Of a stretch of 30,256 nt of DNA, positions 7,872-16,516 are shown piece by piece (position 1 is the first letter of the stretch; the number at the start of each line of letters is the position of its first letter). Origin of the DNA: UBA9647 sp035506075 (lineage in GTDB: Bacteria > Bacteroidota > Ignavibacteria > UBA10030). Position numbers and translations under genes: made by a program. The stretch is from positions 1 through 30,256 of the forward strand of contig DATJQB010000411.1 of assembly GCA_035506075.1 (NCBI GenBank), in the 5' to 3' direction. The notes beneath the pieces were generated by a model that saw nothing but the letters and a program-made list of their open reading frames with translations, had not been told where the DNA came from and did no database searches.

Positions 7872-8435
7872 ATGTCCACAATCCGGGCGTTCATCGCACT
7901 TCCGCTTCCGAAAGAAATCCGCGACGAGTTTGCGGTGATCCAGAACCAACTGGTTGCCTCCGGTGCTGATGTCAAGTGGGAGCCATCCGACAAGTTTCAT
8001 ATTACGCTCAAGTTTCTCGGAGACATGGATTCATCGAAGCCGGCGATGCTCGCGAAGGAAATCCAGAATTCGATTGGCGGTTTCCATCGGTTTGATCTCA
8101 CCTTCTTTACTGTCGGGGCATTCCCGAACGTTTTCAAACCGCGGGTTGTGTGGATCGGCACCCAACAGAACGAGCACGTGGTGCGGATTCAGGAAATCGT
8201 CGAGCAGGTTTGCAGTTCATTCGGATTCGTTCGTGAAGATCGGCCGTTTCACGCGCACGTGACTCTTGGCAGAGTGAAGGGAGTGCGCAATCTCGACCGC
8301 TTGACAGCCACACTAAAATCCAGTACTTTCAAGCCGTTGGTAGCCCGCTGCACGGAAGTGCACGTCATGCGTAGTGAGTTGAAACCATCCGGCTCAGTCT
8401 ACACGCTCTTGAATTCAATTCCTCTTGCATCATAA
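7872..8435 (+). CDS. thpR: RNA 2',3'-cyclic phosphodiesterase (ThpR/LigT family)
   Basis: The 187-aa protein is a 2H phosphoesterase. Both catalytic His-x-Thr motifs are intact: His43-x-Thr45 in 'KFHITLKFLG' and His129-x-Thr131 in 'HAHVTLGRVKG'. Members hydrolyse 2',3'-cyclic phosphate ends of RNA to 2'-phosphates. The N-terminal 'IRAFIALPLP' is also typical of the family. The gene starts 4 nt after the cinA stop and ends 12 nt before recA, so the three are probably one transcript. The physiological substrate in this organism cannot be told from the sequence. Confidence 0.93.
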   Translation: MSTIRAFIALPLPKEIRDEFAVIQNQLVASGADVKWEPSDKFHITLKFLGDMDSSKPAMLAKEIQNSIGGFHRFDLTFFTVGAFPNVFKPRVVWIGTQQNEHVVRIQEIVEQVCSSFGFVREDRPFHAHVTLGRVKGVRNLDRLTATLKSSTFKPLVARCTEVHVMRSELKPSGSVYTLLNSIPLAS

Positions 8436-8447
8436 CCAGGAGTATCA

Positions 8448-9557
8448 ATGTCCGAATCAGCGAACAAAGACGCACGTTTGCAGGCCCTCAAGATTGCAAT
8501 CGACCAGATTGAAAAGCAGCACGGCAAGGGCGCCATCATGAAACTGACCGAAGGGCCGATCGCAAAGGTCGACGCCATCTCCACAGGCTCGATCTCACTC
8601 GATGCGGCGCTCGGTATCGGCGGCGTTCCGCGCGGGCGCGTCGTTGAGATTTTCGGACCGGAGTCGTCCGGAAAAACAACCATCTGCCTTCACCTCCTTG
8701 CAGAGGCACAGCGCACAGGGGGCGTGGGAGCCTTCATCGATACGGAACATGCTCTTGACATCGCTTACGCGAAGAAGCTTGGGGTCGATGTGAACAACCT
8801 CCTGCTTTCGCAGCCGGAGTTCGGCGAGCAGGCACTCGAGATCGTCGAGACGCTCGTGCGGAGCAATGCGCTCGACCTTATCATCATCGATTCGGTGGCT
8901 GCGCTGACGCCGCGAGCAGAAATCGAAGGAGAGATGGGAGATCCGTCGATGGGCGTTCAGGCGCGATTGATGTCTCAGGCGCTCAGAAAGCTTACCGCTG
9001 CCATCAGCAAGTCAAAAACAACCGTGATGTTCACGAACCAGCTCCGCCAGAAGATCGGTGTCATGTTCGGCAACCCTGAGACGACAACAGGAGGAAACGC
9101 GCTGAAATTCTACGCATCGGTCAGACTCGACGTACGGCGCATCGAAGCACTGAAAGACGGTCAGAGCATCATCGGCAACCGCACGCGCGTCAAGGTTGTC
9201 AAGAACAAGGTGGCTCCTCCCTTCAAAGAGGCGCAATTCGACATCCTTTATAATGAGGGGATCTCGAAGCTCGGCGATTTGATCGATACGGCAGTCGAAC
9301 AGAACGTTATTGCGAAAAGCGGTTCATGGTTCTCGTACAAAGAGGAACGGATCGGACAGGGACGCGATTCGGTCAAGACGTTCCTGACAGAAAATGCTGC
9401 GATGGCGAAGGAGATCGACACGGTCGTCCGGCGAAAGTTGGGCCTCCTTCCGCCCGAAGCTGCACCGGCCGGGACCGCAAAAGCGGCACCCGCAGCCAAA
9501 CCCGAGGCTCCGGCAAAACCCGAGCCGGCTCCGGCGGCCAAGAAGGGCAAGAACTGA
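8448..9557 (+). CDS. recA: Recombinase A
   Basis: The 369-aa ATPase forms filaments on single-stranded DNA, catalyses strand exchange and stimulates LexA self-cleavage. Walker A is GPESSGKT at residues 70-77, Walker B 'LIIIDSVAAL' around 140-149, and loop L1/L2 signatures 'EGEMGDPSMGVQARLMSQALRK' and 'FTNQLRQKIGVMFGNPETTTGG' are present. An AGGAG box stands 5 nt before ATG 8448. The core ends near residue 335. The tail that follows is an Ala/Pro/Lys/Glu-rich low-complexity segment with more Lys (6) than Glu (3), unlike the acidic tail of E. coli RecA. No LexA-box-like operator was recognised in the short upstream gap; expression probably comes from a promoter further upstream. Confidence 0.98.
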   Translation: MSESANKDARLQALKIAIDQIEKQHGKGAIMKLTEGPIAKVDAISTGSISLDAALGIGGVPRGRVVEIFGPESSGKTTICLHLLAEAQRTGGVGAFIDTEHALDIAYAKKLGVDVNNLLLSQPEFGEQALEIVETLVRSNALDLIIIDSVAALTPRAEIEGEMGDPSMGVQARLMSQALRKLTAAISKSKTTVMFTNQLRQKIGVMFGNPETTTGGNALKFYASVRLDVRRIEALKDGQSIIGNRTRVKVVKNKVAPPFKEAQFDILYNEGISKLGDLIDTAVEQNVIAKSGSWFSYKEERIGQGRDSVKTFLTENAAMAKEIDTVVRRKLGLLPPEAAPAGTAKAAPAAKPEAPAKPEPAPAAKKGKN

Positions 9558-9572
9558 CGCGGGCAACCGCTC

Positions 9573-10208
9573 ATGGTGATCACCGGCATTCGGAAACGAC
9601 CGCGGGAGCGCAACCGCTACGAGGTCATGCTCGACGCAAAGCCCTCGCTGCAGGTCAGTGAAGTACTGCTCGCGAAGCGCGGCCTCTACACCGGGAAGAC
9701 GATCGACGAAGAAACTTACAACACTCTGCTCATTGAAGATTCCCGGGAGCGGGCACACCAGCTGTCGGTGAACTTCATTTCGTACCGTCCCCGCAGCTCC
9801 AAGGAAGTATCGGACAAACTTTCGAGGAAAGGTTTCGGGGCCGAGATCATTCACGACGTGATGACCCGGCTGCGCGATCTCGGACTCCTCAACGACCTGG
9901 AATTCGCCAGAATGTTCGTACGGGACAAGCTGCGCGGTAAACCGATGGGACGGGCTCTCCTCAGGAGGAAACTCCTGGACAAGGGCATATCCTTCCAGGC
10001 AACCGACCTCGTGGTGCGGGAGTATGTCACGGATGAGAACGAGCTCGAAGCAGCAACGGAGCTCGCAGCCAGAAAGTACAAGACAAGCCGTGCTCGTTTC
10101 GACAAGCTCGCCCCGGCAATGAGGCAAAAGCGGCTCGCAGACTACCTTCTCAATCGCGGATTTTCTGCTGAAGTCGCATACAAGACCGCACGCTCCATCA
10201 TTCGCTGA
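9573..10208 (+). CDS. recX: Regulatory protein RecX
   Basis: The 211-aa, highly basic and helical protein matches RecX, which binds RecA filaments and modulates their assembly and activity. Family motifs are 'FISYRPRSSKEVSDKLSRKGF', 'VMTRLRDLGLLNDLEFARMFVRDK' and 'KRLADYLLNRGFS', corresponding to the repeated three-helix modules. An extra N-terminal beta-rich segment of about 50 residues ('GIRKRPRERNRYEVMLD...') precedes the modules, as in many Bacteroidota and Firmicutes RecX proteins. It begins 15 nt after the recA stop, consistent with co-expression. GTG 9576 is an alternative start one codon in. Confidence 0.93.
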   Translation: MVITGIRKRPRERNRYEVMLDAKPSLQVSEVLLAKRGLYTGKTIDEETYNTLLIEDSRERAHQLSVNFISYRPRSSKEVSDKLSRKGFGAEIIHDVMTRLRDLGLLNDLEFARMFVRDKLRGKPMGRALLRRKLLDKGISFQATDLVVREYVTDENELEAATELAARKYKTSRARFDKLAPAMRQKRLADYLLNRGFSAEVAYKTARSIIR

Positions 10209-10214
10209 CAACCG

Positions 10215-11258
10215 ATGAAGCCAGCAACCCCAAGTCACCCCATCGTCAAGGTCGCAGTTCTCATCGGCGCGATTGCGCTCTCGGTCTGGATCGCCTCATT
10301 CTTTCCAGACCTCGTCCTCGCACTGATCCTGTCAGGACTTGCCGCGTTCATTCTCGGGCCGTTCGTTTCGGCTGTGGAGAGCAGGTTCGGCATGAAACGT
10401 GTCCCGGCGATCATAACGACATTTGTGACTGTCGGCGGAGCAATCGTCTACCTCCTCTCCCTTGTTCTCCCCATGCTGCTGGACCGGCTCATCGAGATCC
10501 ACGGGCAGATTCAGAAATTCCCTTTCGAAGCGAAATTGCAGGAGCTTACAAAAGGGCTCGAGCACACGCTTCCATTCATCAACAGCACCGCGCTCGCGCA
10601 GACGATTCACACCGCAATTCAGAGTGCGGCCGACGAGGCGGGTTCTTTGATTCAAAAAGCCCTTGGAACGATCGTCACCCTCGTGATTGTCCCGTTCGTG
10701 ACGTACTTCATTCTCGCCGACGGCCGGAAGGCGTACACAACACTCATCGAGCGGGTGCCAAACCGCTACTTCGAGATGACGCTGAACGTCGTCCAGAAGA
10801 TCCGCCGCCAGCTCGTCGGTTATCTCAAAGGCTGGCTGCTCGATTCGATGATCATCGGGATGCTCAGCATCATCGGCCTGAGCATTCTCGGCGTGCAGTA
10901 TTCGATCATCATTGGCGTGCTCGCAGGCATTGCGAACCTTGTACCGTACCTCGGCCCCGTCGTCGGAGCAAGCCTCGCCATCCTCGTTTCGCTGACGCAG
11001 GTGGGGAACTTCAGCATGGTCGGCCCCATCATCATCATGACGCTCCTGATCAGGATGGCGGACGACTTTGTCGTTCAACCGCTCTGTTTCGCGAAGTCTG
11101 TCGACATGCACCCGCTTACCGTCATCCTCCTTCTCCTCATCGGACACGAGATGATGGGCGTCGGGGGAATGCTCCTGGCCATACCGCTGGCAACGATCAT
11201 CAAGGTGTCCGCGGTCGAGAGCTTCTGGGGATTGAAAAGCTACCGGATTACCGCATAA
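10215..11258 (+). CDS. AI-2E family (PerM/UPF0118) membrane transporter, copy 1
   Basis: The 347-aa polytopic membrane protein belongs to the AI-2E/UPF0118 family. It has about seven hydrophobic segments arranged as a pair at the N-terminus, one at residues 58-83 and a C-terminal block with the conserved 'GYLKGWLLDSMIIG', 'ANLVPYLGPVVGA' and 'VVQPLCFAKSVDMHPLTVI' sequences. Between residues 90 and 150 lies the usual amphipathic, non-membrane region. Members export diverse small molecules and some act as sodium/proton antiporters; despite the name few handle autoinducer-2, so the substrate is unknown. It starts 6 nt after recX and is followed by a paralogue of identical length. Confidence 0.88.
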   Translation: MKPATPSHPIVKVAVLIGAIALSVWIASFFPDLVLALILSGLAAFILGPFVSAVESRFGMKRVPAIITTFVTVGGAIVYLLSLVLPMLLDRLIEIHGQIQKFPFEAKLQELTKGLEHTLPFINSTALAQTIHTAIQSAADEAGSLIQKALGTIVTLVIVPFVTYFILADGRKAYTTLIERVPNRYFEMTLNVVQKIRRQLVGYLKGWLLDSMIIGMLSIIGLSILGVQYSIIIGVLAGIANLVPYLGPVVGASLAILVSLTQVGNFSMVGPIIIMTLLIRMADDFVVQPLCFAKSVDMHPLTVILLLLIGHEMMGVGGMLLAIPLATIIKVSAVESFWGLKSYRITA

Positions 11259-11331
11259 CCGGGCGCCCTCCCCGGAAGGTTCAACATTGATTCTGCACCG
11301 ACTTCATTCTCCCGCTCCGGGGACCTGAATC

Positions 11332-12375
11332 ATGCTTGCCGATTCCAAGACACATCCAACGTTCCGGGTCGCCATGATTCTGGCAGCGCTTGTTGCTGCC
11401 TTCGCCCTTGCATCGCTGTTCCCCTCAATATCTGTCGCGCTGATCCTCGCCCTGCTCCTTGCGTTCATGCTTCGCCCGTTTGTCCGTTTCTTTGAAATTC
11501 ATGTCGGAATCCGGCGGAGTTACTCCGTTGCCATCGTGCTTGTGCTTCTTACGATTTTCCTCATCCTCAACGCAGCCCAAGGCATCCCTGATATTCTCAA
11601 TCATGTGCGGGGTCTCTATGCCGGTTTCCGCAACTTCCCTCTCGACACCAAGATCGATGAACTGACCCGCGACATCGCGCACAAACTCCCGTTCATCAAC
11701 CCGCAAGCTGCATCAGTCAAAATCCGCGGGCTGATCGACGAAACGGTCAATTCGGTGGGTCAATCGGCGGCAGCGGCGGCCGGATCGGCATTCAGCTTTC
11801 TCATCATTCCATTCGTGACCTACTTTGCCCTCGCCGAGGGTGATCTCGCCGCCAAACGGCTGCTGGAACGTATCCCGAACAAATATTTCGAGATGACACT
11901 CAATGTCGTGAGCAAGATCCGGAAAGAACTTGTCGGTTATCTCCGCGGCTGGCTGCTCGATTCCTTCGTTGTCGGCATCCTGAACATCATTGGTTTCTAT
12001 ATGCTCGGTGTGCAATACGCCGTGCTGCTCGGCATCGTCGCCGGTGTCGCCAATCTCATTCCGTATGTCGGCCCATTTGTCGGCATCGTGCCGGCTTTTT
12101 TCATCGCCATCGCGCAGGCCGGCGATCTGAGCCTCCTTCCCCCCATCCTCATCATGACGTTCGTCGTACAGCTCTTCGACAATATCCTGATCCAACCGCT
12201 TTGCTTCGCCCAAACCGTCGACATGCATCCCCTTACCGTTATCGTCGTGCTTATCGTCGGCAATCAGTTGATGGGAGTACTTGGGATGCTTCTCGCCATT
12301 CCGCTTTATACTATTCTCAAAGTCACCGCAGTCGAAACGCACTGGGGACTCAAACAGTATCGCATCACAATGTGA
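11332..12375 (+). CDS. AI-2E family (PerM/UPF0118) membrane transporter, copy 2
   Basis: This protein is also 347 aa and aligns end to end with the preceding gene product. Shared stretches include 'PFVTYF', 'NKYFEMTLNVV', 'GYLRGWLLDS', 'ANLIPYVGP', 'QPLCFA-x-x-VDMHPLTVI' and a C-terminal Trp-Gly-Leu-Lys-x-Tyr-Arg-Ile-Thr. The N-terminal halves are more diverged. The pattern indicates an old tandem duplication. A GGGGA-like ribosome-binding site lies about 9 nt upstream of ATG 11332. The 73-nt gap between the copies contains a small GC-rich inverted repeat (11259-11275) without a T tract. The transported compound is unknown. Confidence 0.88.
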   Translation: MLADSKTHPTFRVAMILAALVAAFALASLFPSISVALILALLLAFMLRPFVRFFEIHVGIRRSYSVAIVLVLLTIFLILNAAQGIPDILNHVRGLYAGFRNFPLDTKIDELTRDIAHKLPFINPQAASVKIRGLIDETVNSVGQSAAAAAGSAFSFLIIPFVTYFALAEGDLAAKRLLERIPNKYFEMTLNVVSKIRKELVGYLRGWLLDSFVVGILNIIGFYMLGVQYAVLLGIVAGVANLIPYVGPFVGIVPAFFIAIAQAGDLSLLPPILIMTFVVQLFDNILIQPLCFAQTVDMHPLTVIVVLIVGNQLMGVLGMLLAIPLYTILKVTAVETHWGLKQYRITM

Positions 12376-12384
12376 GGAATCGCC

Positions 12385-13053
12385 ATGGCCCGCGTGGTCA
12401 TTGACATCGAAACGCTCGGCTACCCGTTCGAGTCGTTCGACGAAGTCCGCCGCGACTATCTTCTCAAGTTCGCCGAGAACGACGCAGAGCGCGAAGAAGC
12501 CATTCAGAAACTAAGTCTCTATCCAACAACAGCGCGGATTATCGCTATCGGCATGCTGAACCCGGACAGCAACCGCGGCAAGGTCATCTATCAGTCCGAC
12601 GCGGACTCTGATTCAGTCTCCGAAGACGGAGGGACGCAGTTCATCTCATGCCCGGAAGAGGAGATGCTCATCGAGTTCTGGAACGACATCACGCGCTACG
12701 ATCAGTTCATCACCTTCAATGGAAGAGGATTCGACTGCCCCTTCCTGCTCCTCCGCTCAACAATTCTCAACGTGAAGCCAAGCCGCAACCTGATGCCGTA
12801 CCGCTATGATGCGAACGTGCACTGCGATTTGCTTGACCAACTGACATTCTACGGCGCCACGCGCAAGTTCAGTCTCGATTTCTACTGCAAGTCGTTCGGC
12901 ATCGAGAGCCCGAAATCCCACGGGATCACCGGCCTCGACCTTGGCGGGCTGTTTGAGGAAAAACGGTACAGGGAGATCGCCGAGTACTGTCTCGGCGATG
13001 TACGAGCCACCGCAGAGTTGTTCAGGAGATGGGAACAGAATCTGAAGTTCTGA
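12385..13053 (+). CDS. Predicted 3'-5' exonuclease related to the PolB proofreading domain
   Basis: The 222-aa protein resembles the DNA_pol_B_exo2-type family of stand-alone DEDDy exonucleases. The Exo I motif is 'VVIDIETLG' (Asp-x-Glu at residues 7-9), Exo II is 'QFITFNGRGFDCPFL' (Asn-Gly then Asp) and Exo III 'YCLGDVRATAEL' supplies the Tyr and final Asp. All four predicted metal-binding acids are therefore intact. It probably hydrolyses DNA or RNA 3' ends, but no substrate is known from the sequence. A GAGGAA box precedes ATG 12385, which is 9 nt after the transporter stop, so it is probably the last gene of this plus-strand unit and converges on the two-component genes. Confidence 0.85.
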   Translation: MARVVIDIETLGYPFESFDEVRRDYLLKFAENDAEREEAIQKLSLYPTTARIIAIGMLNPDSNRGKVIYQSDADSDSVSEDGGTQFISCPEEEMLIEFWNDITRYDQFITFNGRGFDCPFLLLRSTILNVKPSRNLMPYRYDANVHCDLLDQLTFYGATRKFSLDFYCKSFGIESPKSHGITGLDLGGLFEEKRYREIAEYCLGDVRATAELFRRWEQNLKF

Positions 13054-13133
13054 AGCGGTGCGTTGACTGCGAAGAGACAAGGCTCAAGGGCAACATGACC
13101 GATCGCCGGGAGCGAGCACACGCGACGATCAGC

Positions 13134-13170
13134 ACTGCGGTGTTTCCCCGGTCTCCGAAGTTTCCGCAGT
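13134..13170. repeat. Inverted repeat between convergent genes
   Basis: ACTGCGG (13134-13140) and CCGCAGT (13164-13170) form a 7-bp stem around a 23-nt loop in the 143-bp gap between the convergent exonuclease and response regulator genes. It could be a shared termination or pause site, but neither side has a T tract, so it is only a weak candidate. Confidence 0.3.
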
Positions 13171-13196
13171 CCACGGCCAAAGCTCGTTTGCGATGC

Positions 13197-13877
13197 TCAT
13201 TTCACGAACTTGTAGCCGGCAGTGTGGATGGTCAGCAGATGTTTGGGTTTGGAAGGCTGGTTCTCGATTTTTTTGCGGAGAGAGAGAATGTAGTTGTCAA
13301 CCGTCCTCGTGGTCGGCATCGCCTCATACCCCCACACCTCGTCGAGGAGCTGGTTGCGGGAGATCACAACGCCCTCACGCTCCACGAAATACTTCAACAG
13401 CTGGAACTCCTTGGCGCTCAGGTCGAGTTTCTTCTTCCCCCTTGTCCCTTCCTGCTTCTTGAAATCCACGAACACGTCGCCAAACGCAGCCTCATTCAGT
13501 GTCGAGTGAAGTTCGGCCTGGCGCCTGAGAAGTGCTTTGACCCGTGCAAGAAGTTCTTTGAGGCTGAACGGTTTCGTCACATAGTCGTCGGCGCCTAATT
13601 CCAGCCCCATGACCTTGTCAATCTCTTCACCTTTCCCCGTGAGCATCAGAATCGGTGTCGCTATGCCTCCGGCTCGGAGCTGCCGGCAGATGTCAAATCC
13701 GTTCATCGACGGCAGCATGACATCAAGGATCATCAGATCGAACGTTCTGCGCTTCGCGAGTTTGAAGCCCTCCTCACCGTCGACCGCGCTCTCCACGTCA
13801 AAATGCTCCGCCTTCAGACTGTCGACGAGACCGCGCAGGATGGCCTTGTCATCTTCAACGATCAGGAGTCGTTTCAT
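13197..13877 (-). CDS. OmpR/PhoB-family response regulator
   Basis: The 226-aa protein has an N-terminal receiver domain (about 1-120) and a C-terminal OmpR-type winged helix (about 130-226). Receiver landmarks are acidic pocket 'VEDD' (residues 7-10), phosphoacceptor Asp52 in 'LMILDVMLPSMNG', Thr80 and Lys102 in 'YVTKPF'. The wing-helix shows 'LSAKEFQLLKYFVEREGVVISRNQLLDEVWG' and 'RTVDNYILSLRKKIE', then 'IHTAGYKFVK', all typical. ATG 13877 is chosen because it begins the domain as 'MKRLLIVEDD'; the open frame extends 33 codons upstream inside the kinase gene. It overlaps the kinase gene by 23 nt, so the two are presumably translationally coupled partners. Its target genes are not evident. 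Confidence 0.95.
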   Translation of the reverse strand: MKRLLIVEDDKAILRGLVDSLKAEHFDVESAVDGEEGFKLAKRRTFDLMILDVMLPSMNGFDICRQLRAGGIATPILMLTGKGEEIDKVMGLELGADDYVTKPFSLKELLARVKALLRRQAELHSTLNEAAFGDVFVDFKKQEGTRGKKKLDLSAKEFQLLKYFVEREGVVISRNQLLDEVWGYEAMPTTRTVDNYILSLRKKIENQPSKPKHLLTIHTAGYKFVK

Positions 13878-16362
13878 GTGAGGTCCCTTTGATTGGTCGT
13901 TCGAGCGGGAGTGTGATTGCGAACGTCGTCCCTTTTCCCTCAACGCTTGTGGCACAAATTGACCCGTGATGCGCATCGACGATATGCTTCACAACAGCGA
14001 GGCCCAGACCGGTCCCCCCGACCTGCCGCGTTTTCTCGTCCCTGACGCGGTAGAATTGATCGAAAATGTGCGGGAGCTCGTGCTCTGGGATTCCAATTCC
14101 CTTGTCAGCAACCGTGATCACGATCGCGTCCTTTCGACTCACAACCTCGAGCGAGACCTTTTTGATCGTCGTCGAGTACTTCAGTGCATTCGAGAGCAGA
14201 TTGAGCAGCGCTTCCTCGAGTGCGTCCGCATCAGCCATCATCGTTGGGAGATTTTTGGGAATTTTTACTCGCAGTACCGCGTCGCGCGATACGAATTGAT
14301 ACCGGATTGCCCGTACCGTTCGCCCAACGACCTCGCGCACGTCGGTTTCCGAGAAATTGTATTCCTTCACCCCCCGTTCAATTTTCGCGAAATCCAGTAT
14401 GTTTGTAATCAGACGGGAAAGCCGGTTACTCTCCCCTTCGATGATCCCGAGATATTCTTTCCTCTGCTTTGACGATCGCACGCGACCCGAACGGAGCATT
14501 TCCGCAAAAATTACAATCGAAGTCAACGGTGTGCGAAGCTCGTGCGACACGCTCGAAACAAAGAAGGATTTCAGAGCATTGAGTTCCTCGAGCCTCCGTC
14601 TCTCTTCCTGGGCCAGGATGATCTCCTCCTGCAGGATGAGTCTCTCCAGAAGTTCGGACGCCTGCGCAGCAAGGCTCTCCAGGAACATCAGTTCTTCCTC
14701 CTTGTACGAATCGCCGTGCCTTGGATTGAGCACAAGCGCAGCCAGCAGATCTCCGGATTGGGAAGTCACGGGAATGCAGGCCGACCAATGCTGGCCGGAG
14801 AGAAATTTTTCGCGGGCAGAATCGAGGGATGAGCCACCGCCGTCGGGCGCTCGCGATGAGTTCATCGTTCCCGAGATCTTGATCAGGTCCTCAAGCGATC
14901 GATCAACCTCGACGCTTGGCGGGGGAGCTACTCCGCAAAACGACCGGAGGATGAGTTGTGAACCGGTCTTCTCGTAGCACGCGATGCATTCCCCGGGAAC
15001 GACCTCATGAGTTGCCTCCACGAGTTCACGGAAGAGCGAGGCCCGGTCGAGAGTCTTGCGTAACCTCCCCTCCGCACCGGCAAGAGCGCGACGGTAGTTC
15101 GCTCTTGCCGCAAAGAGCACTTCATCGACGATGTGCTGCAATCGCAGGCGGAGTGGATTCACAACCAGCCCGATGACAAGCGTGAGAGCCGCTATCAAAA
15201 GATACTGGCCAAAGACCGCCTCTCCAAGCGCCGACGTGAGGAGCAAAACCGTCAGGGCGTACCCGGCCAGGATGGCTGTCGAGAGAACTCCGTAAACGAT
15301 TGTCCGGTTGATCAGGACTTCGATATCGAAGAGCTTGTATTTCAGGAGGGCAATCACAAATCCGACAGGCACGGCGAGGAACAATATTGTCGTAAACTCT
15401 TCGGGGATGAGATATTCCGCGAACAACACCTGCGGGAGAATCTGCAGCAGAAGGAAAGGAACAGCACCGATCGTGAGCCCCCAGAGAATCCAGTACATCT
15501 TCTTGCGCTCTTCGTCCGATGACGCATGGACTGTGGCACGCGCGAGATTGAACAATCCTCCCCCGATGAAGACGAACAAAGAGACATGGAACGCGTCAAA
15601 AAGGTGCTGGAACAATCTGAACGCGTCAGCCGATTGAGTCCAAAGCGCGGTGAGATGAGACCAGGCGAACGTCAACCCGAGAACACAGACAGCGAGAAGA
15701 AAAACCCACCAGAATTTTGAGATCCATCGGAAGCGTTCCCGGGGAAAGACAAGCGTGAAGTAGAAGAACGAGACGGCCACACCAAGGTAGACGATGAACC
15801 AGATTACGCGGGAAACCGCCGGCTCGAGAGAGCCCGGCTCAGCGAGACCCCACGTGATAAGCGTCGTCGTCCCGAATGTGATGAGCGCCCAGTGCAGGGC
15901 CCGCGCGGCAGGATCGCCGGGACGACTGAGAAGAATGAACATGCCGACCCCAAGCAGTGCGAATCCTACAAACAGACTGATGATGAGAAACCGCGGGAGA
16001 ACGATAAACTCAGTCGGCTGATAGTATCGAATGAGTCTGACTGTACTGGGCACAGTCTTCTCGCCCCGTTTGACACCAATGGTCACTGTCGTACCAATGG
16101 GCGAAACGTCTGCCAGGTACTCTACCATTTCGGGTATCAGGACCTTTCTGCCGTTCCATTCCAGCAGCGTATCCCCTTTCTGGATTGTCCCGCAAGCCGA
16201 CGAGTCGCGGACAGCGCTTATGACGATTGCCGATTTCCGTTCGTCGACGGAGAACGGGGCCGAGGAACGCCGTACGACATCTGGAATGTGCACCAGCGAG
16301 GCAAGGAGCAGAAATGCATCGAGCAGAAGGTACAAAGCGGTGCGAAGCGAGAGGTTCTTCAT
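13855..16362 (-). CDS. Membrane sensor histidine kinase: PDZ, multi-TM, GAF, HisKA, HATPase
   Basis: The 835-aa protein starts at ATG 16362 ('MKNLSLRTALYLLLDAF'). Domains in order: a membrane helix (about 10-27); a PDZ-like domain (about 45-110, with 'CGTIQKGDTLLEWNGRKV') placed between membrane helices and so probably extracytoplasmic; about eight to nine further hydrophobic segments (120-402); a GAF-like domain (about 435-570, with 'HWSACIPV'); a HisKA domain with phosphoacceptor His607 in 'SVSHELRTPLTS'; and an HATPase domain with Asn725 ('NLLSNALKYS'), 'DKGIGIPE' and 'GGTGLGLAVV'. The segment 'KLFDIEVLINRTIVYGVL' is common in multi-TM kinases of this class. The signal is unknown. The stop lies within the start of the response regulator gene. 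The ~200 bp upstream separate it from bioY. Confidence 0.93.
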   Translation of the reverse strand: MKNLSLRTALYLLLDAFLLLASLVHIPDVVRRSSAPFSVDERKSAIVISAVRDSSACGTIQKGDTLLEWNGRKVLIPEMVEYLADVSPIGTTVTIGVKRGEKTVPSTVRLIRYYQPTEFIVLPRFLIISLFVGFALLGVGMFILLSRPGDPAARALHWALITFGTTTLITWGLAEPGSLEPAVSRVIWFIVYLGVAVSFFYFTLVFPRERFRWISKFWWVFLLAVCVLGLTFAWSHLTALWTQSADAFRLFQHLFDAFHVSLFVFIGGGLFNLARATVHASSDEERKKMYWILWGLTIGAVPFLLLQILPQVLFAEYLIPEEFTTILFLAVPVGFVIALLKYKLFDIEVLINRTIVYGVLSTAILAGYALTVLLLTSALGEAVFGQYLLIAALTLVIGLVVNPLRLRLQHIVDEVLFAARANYRRALAGAEGRLRKTLDRASLFRELVEATHEVVPGECIACYEKTGSQLILRSFCGVAPPPSVEVDRSLEDLIKISGTMNSSRAPDGGGSSLDSAREKFLSGQHWSACIPVTSQSGDLLAALVLNPRHGDSYKEEELMFLESLAAQASELLERLILQEEIILAQEERRRLEELNALKSFFVSSVSHELRTPLTSIVIFAEMLRSGRVRSSKQRKEYLGIIEGESNRLSRLITNILDFAKIERGVKEYNFSETDVREVVGRTVRAIRYQFVSRDAVLRVKIPKNLPTMMADADALEEALLNLLSNALKYSTTIKKVSLEVVSRKDAIVITVADKGIGIPEHELPHIFDQFYRVRDEKTRQVGGTGLGLAVVKHIVDAHHGSICATSVEGKGTTFAITLPLERPIKGTSHETTPDR

Positions 16363-16516
16363 ACACCGGTTCGGAATAGAGGTACTGGGTGCGGGGGGAA
16401 TGCTCTGCCAGTGTACCAAGTTCAGCAAAGAGAATCAAGGGGTAGCCGACGCAGATGACACGCCCCGAATAGCAAGTCCGATTGGAGCAGCCGATTCAAA
16501 CATCTTGAAATGACAA

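Noticed and set aside
9324..10238. Long minus-strand frame opposite recA and recX
   Set aside because: It spans two clearly real plus-strand genes and its translation is Cys/Arg-rich with no family features.
10332..11147. Minus-strand frame of about 270 codons opposite the first AI-2E transporter
   Set aside because: The highly charged Asp/Arg/His-rich translation is the usual antisense image of a membrane protein gene.
11259..11275. GC-rich inverted repeat between the transporter genes as a terminator
   Set aside because: Only a 5-bp stem with no T tract, and the genes on both sides appear co-directional and closely spaced.
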